NCBI GenBank assembly: GCA_964444885.1
Contig: CAYUIZ010000022.1
Span: forward strand, 1-31,627
Direction: 5' to 3'
Length of the DNA: 31,627 bases
Source: CAYRGQ01 sp964444885
Lineage (GTDB): Bacteria > Bacteroidota > Bacteroidia > Sphingobacteriales > Sphingobacteriaceae
The notes under the pieces: model-generated
What the model was told of the DNA's origin: nothing
The model's input: only the letters and a program-made list of their open reading frames with translations
Database searches by the model: none
Shown here: piece after piece, positions 31,598 to 31,627 of the stretch
Layout: each line of letters opens with the position of its first letter
Numbering within the stretch: position 1 is the first letter of the stretch
Position numbers and translations under genes: made by a program

Positions 31598-31627
31598 TTT
31601 GTTGGAAAACCCTCCGAGTGCACGACG

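Noticed and set aside
1..31627. CRISPR arrays, tRNA/rRNA genes, insertion sequences or phage genes
   Set aside because: No regularly spaced repeats, cloverleaf-like sequence, transposase, integrase or structural phage genes were seen by eye.

Overview
The window looks like a chromosomal contig of a Bacteroidota bacterium, most likely Sphingobacteriales/Sphingobacteriaceae, and probably from a draft or metagenome assembly because it carries a 100-N gap. The evidence is the gene families (monomeric isocitrate dehydrogenase, a RecQ without HRDC, a DUF5117-type zinc metalloprotease lipoprotein, a DUF6695-like protein, a secreted DUF4185 protein), the near absence of Shine-Dalgarno sequences, and repeated Bacteroidota promoters of the form TTTG - about 20 nt - TAnnTTTG. 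It is mostly housekeeping chromosome. I see no phage, plasmid, insertion sequence, CRISPR array, rRNA or tRNA.

Layout: 1-75 is the tail of an unknown gene, convergent with icd (95-2320, minus). comEC and recQ form a minus-strand operon (6447 to 2428). A secreted M43-like metalloprotease lipoprotein (6734-8239, plus) is followed by a small eroded cluster: an SRPBCC remnant, a DUF1801 protein and an SRPBCC-DinB fusion (8591-10280). A probable short non-coding RNA on the minus strand (about 10351-10418, with its own promoter and terminator) lies between that cluster and a GHL10 glycosidase-like lipoprotein (10519-12051, minus). A REP-like element (12243-12347) and rhlE (12419-13699, minus) come next. 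A DUF6695-like protein is paired with panD (14035-15474, plus). Two secreted proteins form a minus unit (17312 to 15482). queE and lpdA follow on plus, then a Rieske ferredoxin on minus and an ABC-F ATPase on plus.

The right third is a minus-strand block. It contains rimP-nusA-infB (27177 to 22646, with the N gap inside infB), a large zinc metalloprotease lipoprotein (27423-30005), an SDR oxidoreductase and recR. The rimP-nusA-infB operon has a clear promoter followed at once by a terminator-like hairpin and a 16-codon upstream ORF. This is a plausible attenuator, which is notable because NusA itself stimulates intrinsic termination.

The strongest candidates for something undescribed are the short RNA near 10351-10452 with its palindromic promoter region, the rimP leader attenuator, the promoter placed directly on the start codon of the Rieske gene (leaderless mRNA), and the paired hairpins upstream of the ABC-F gene. 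None of these was tested by computation; all are read by eye.
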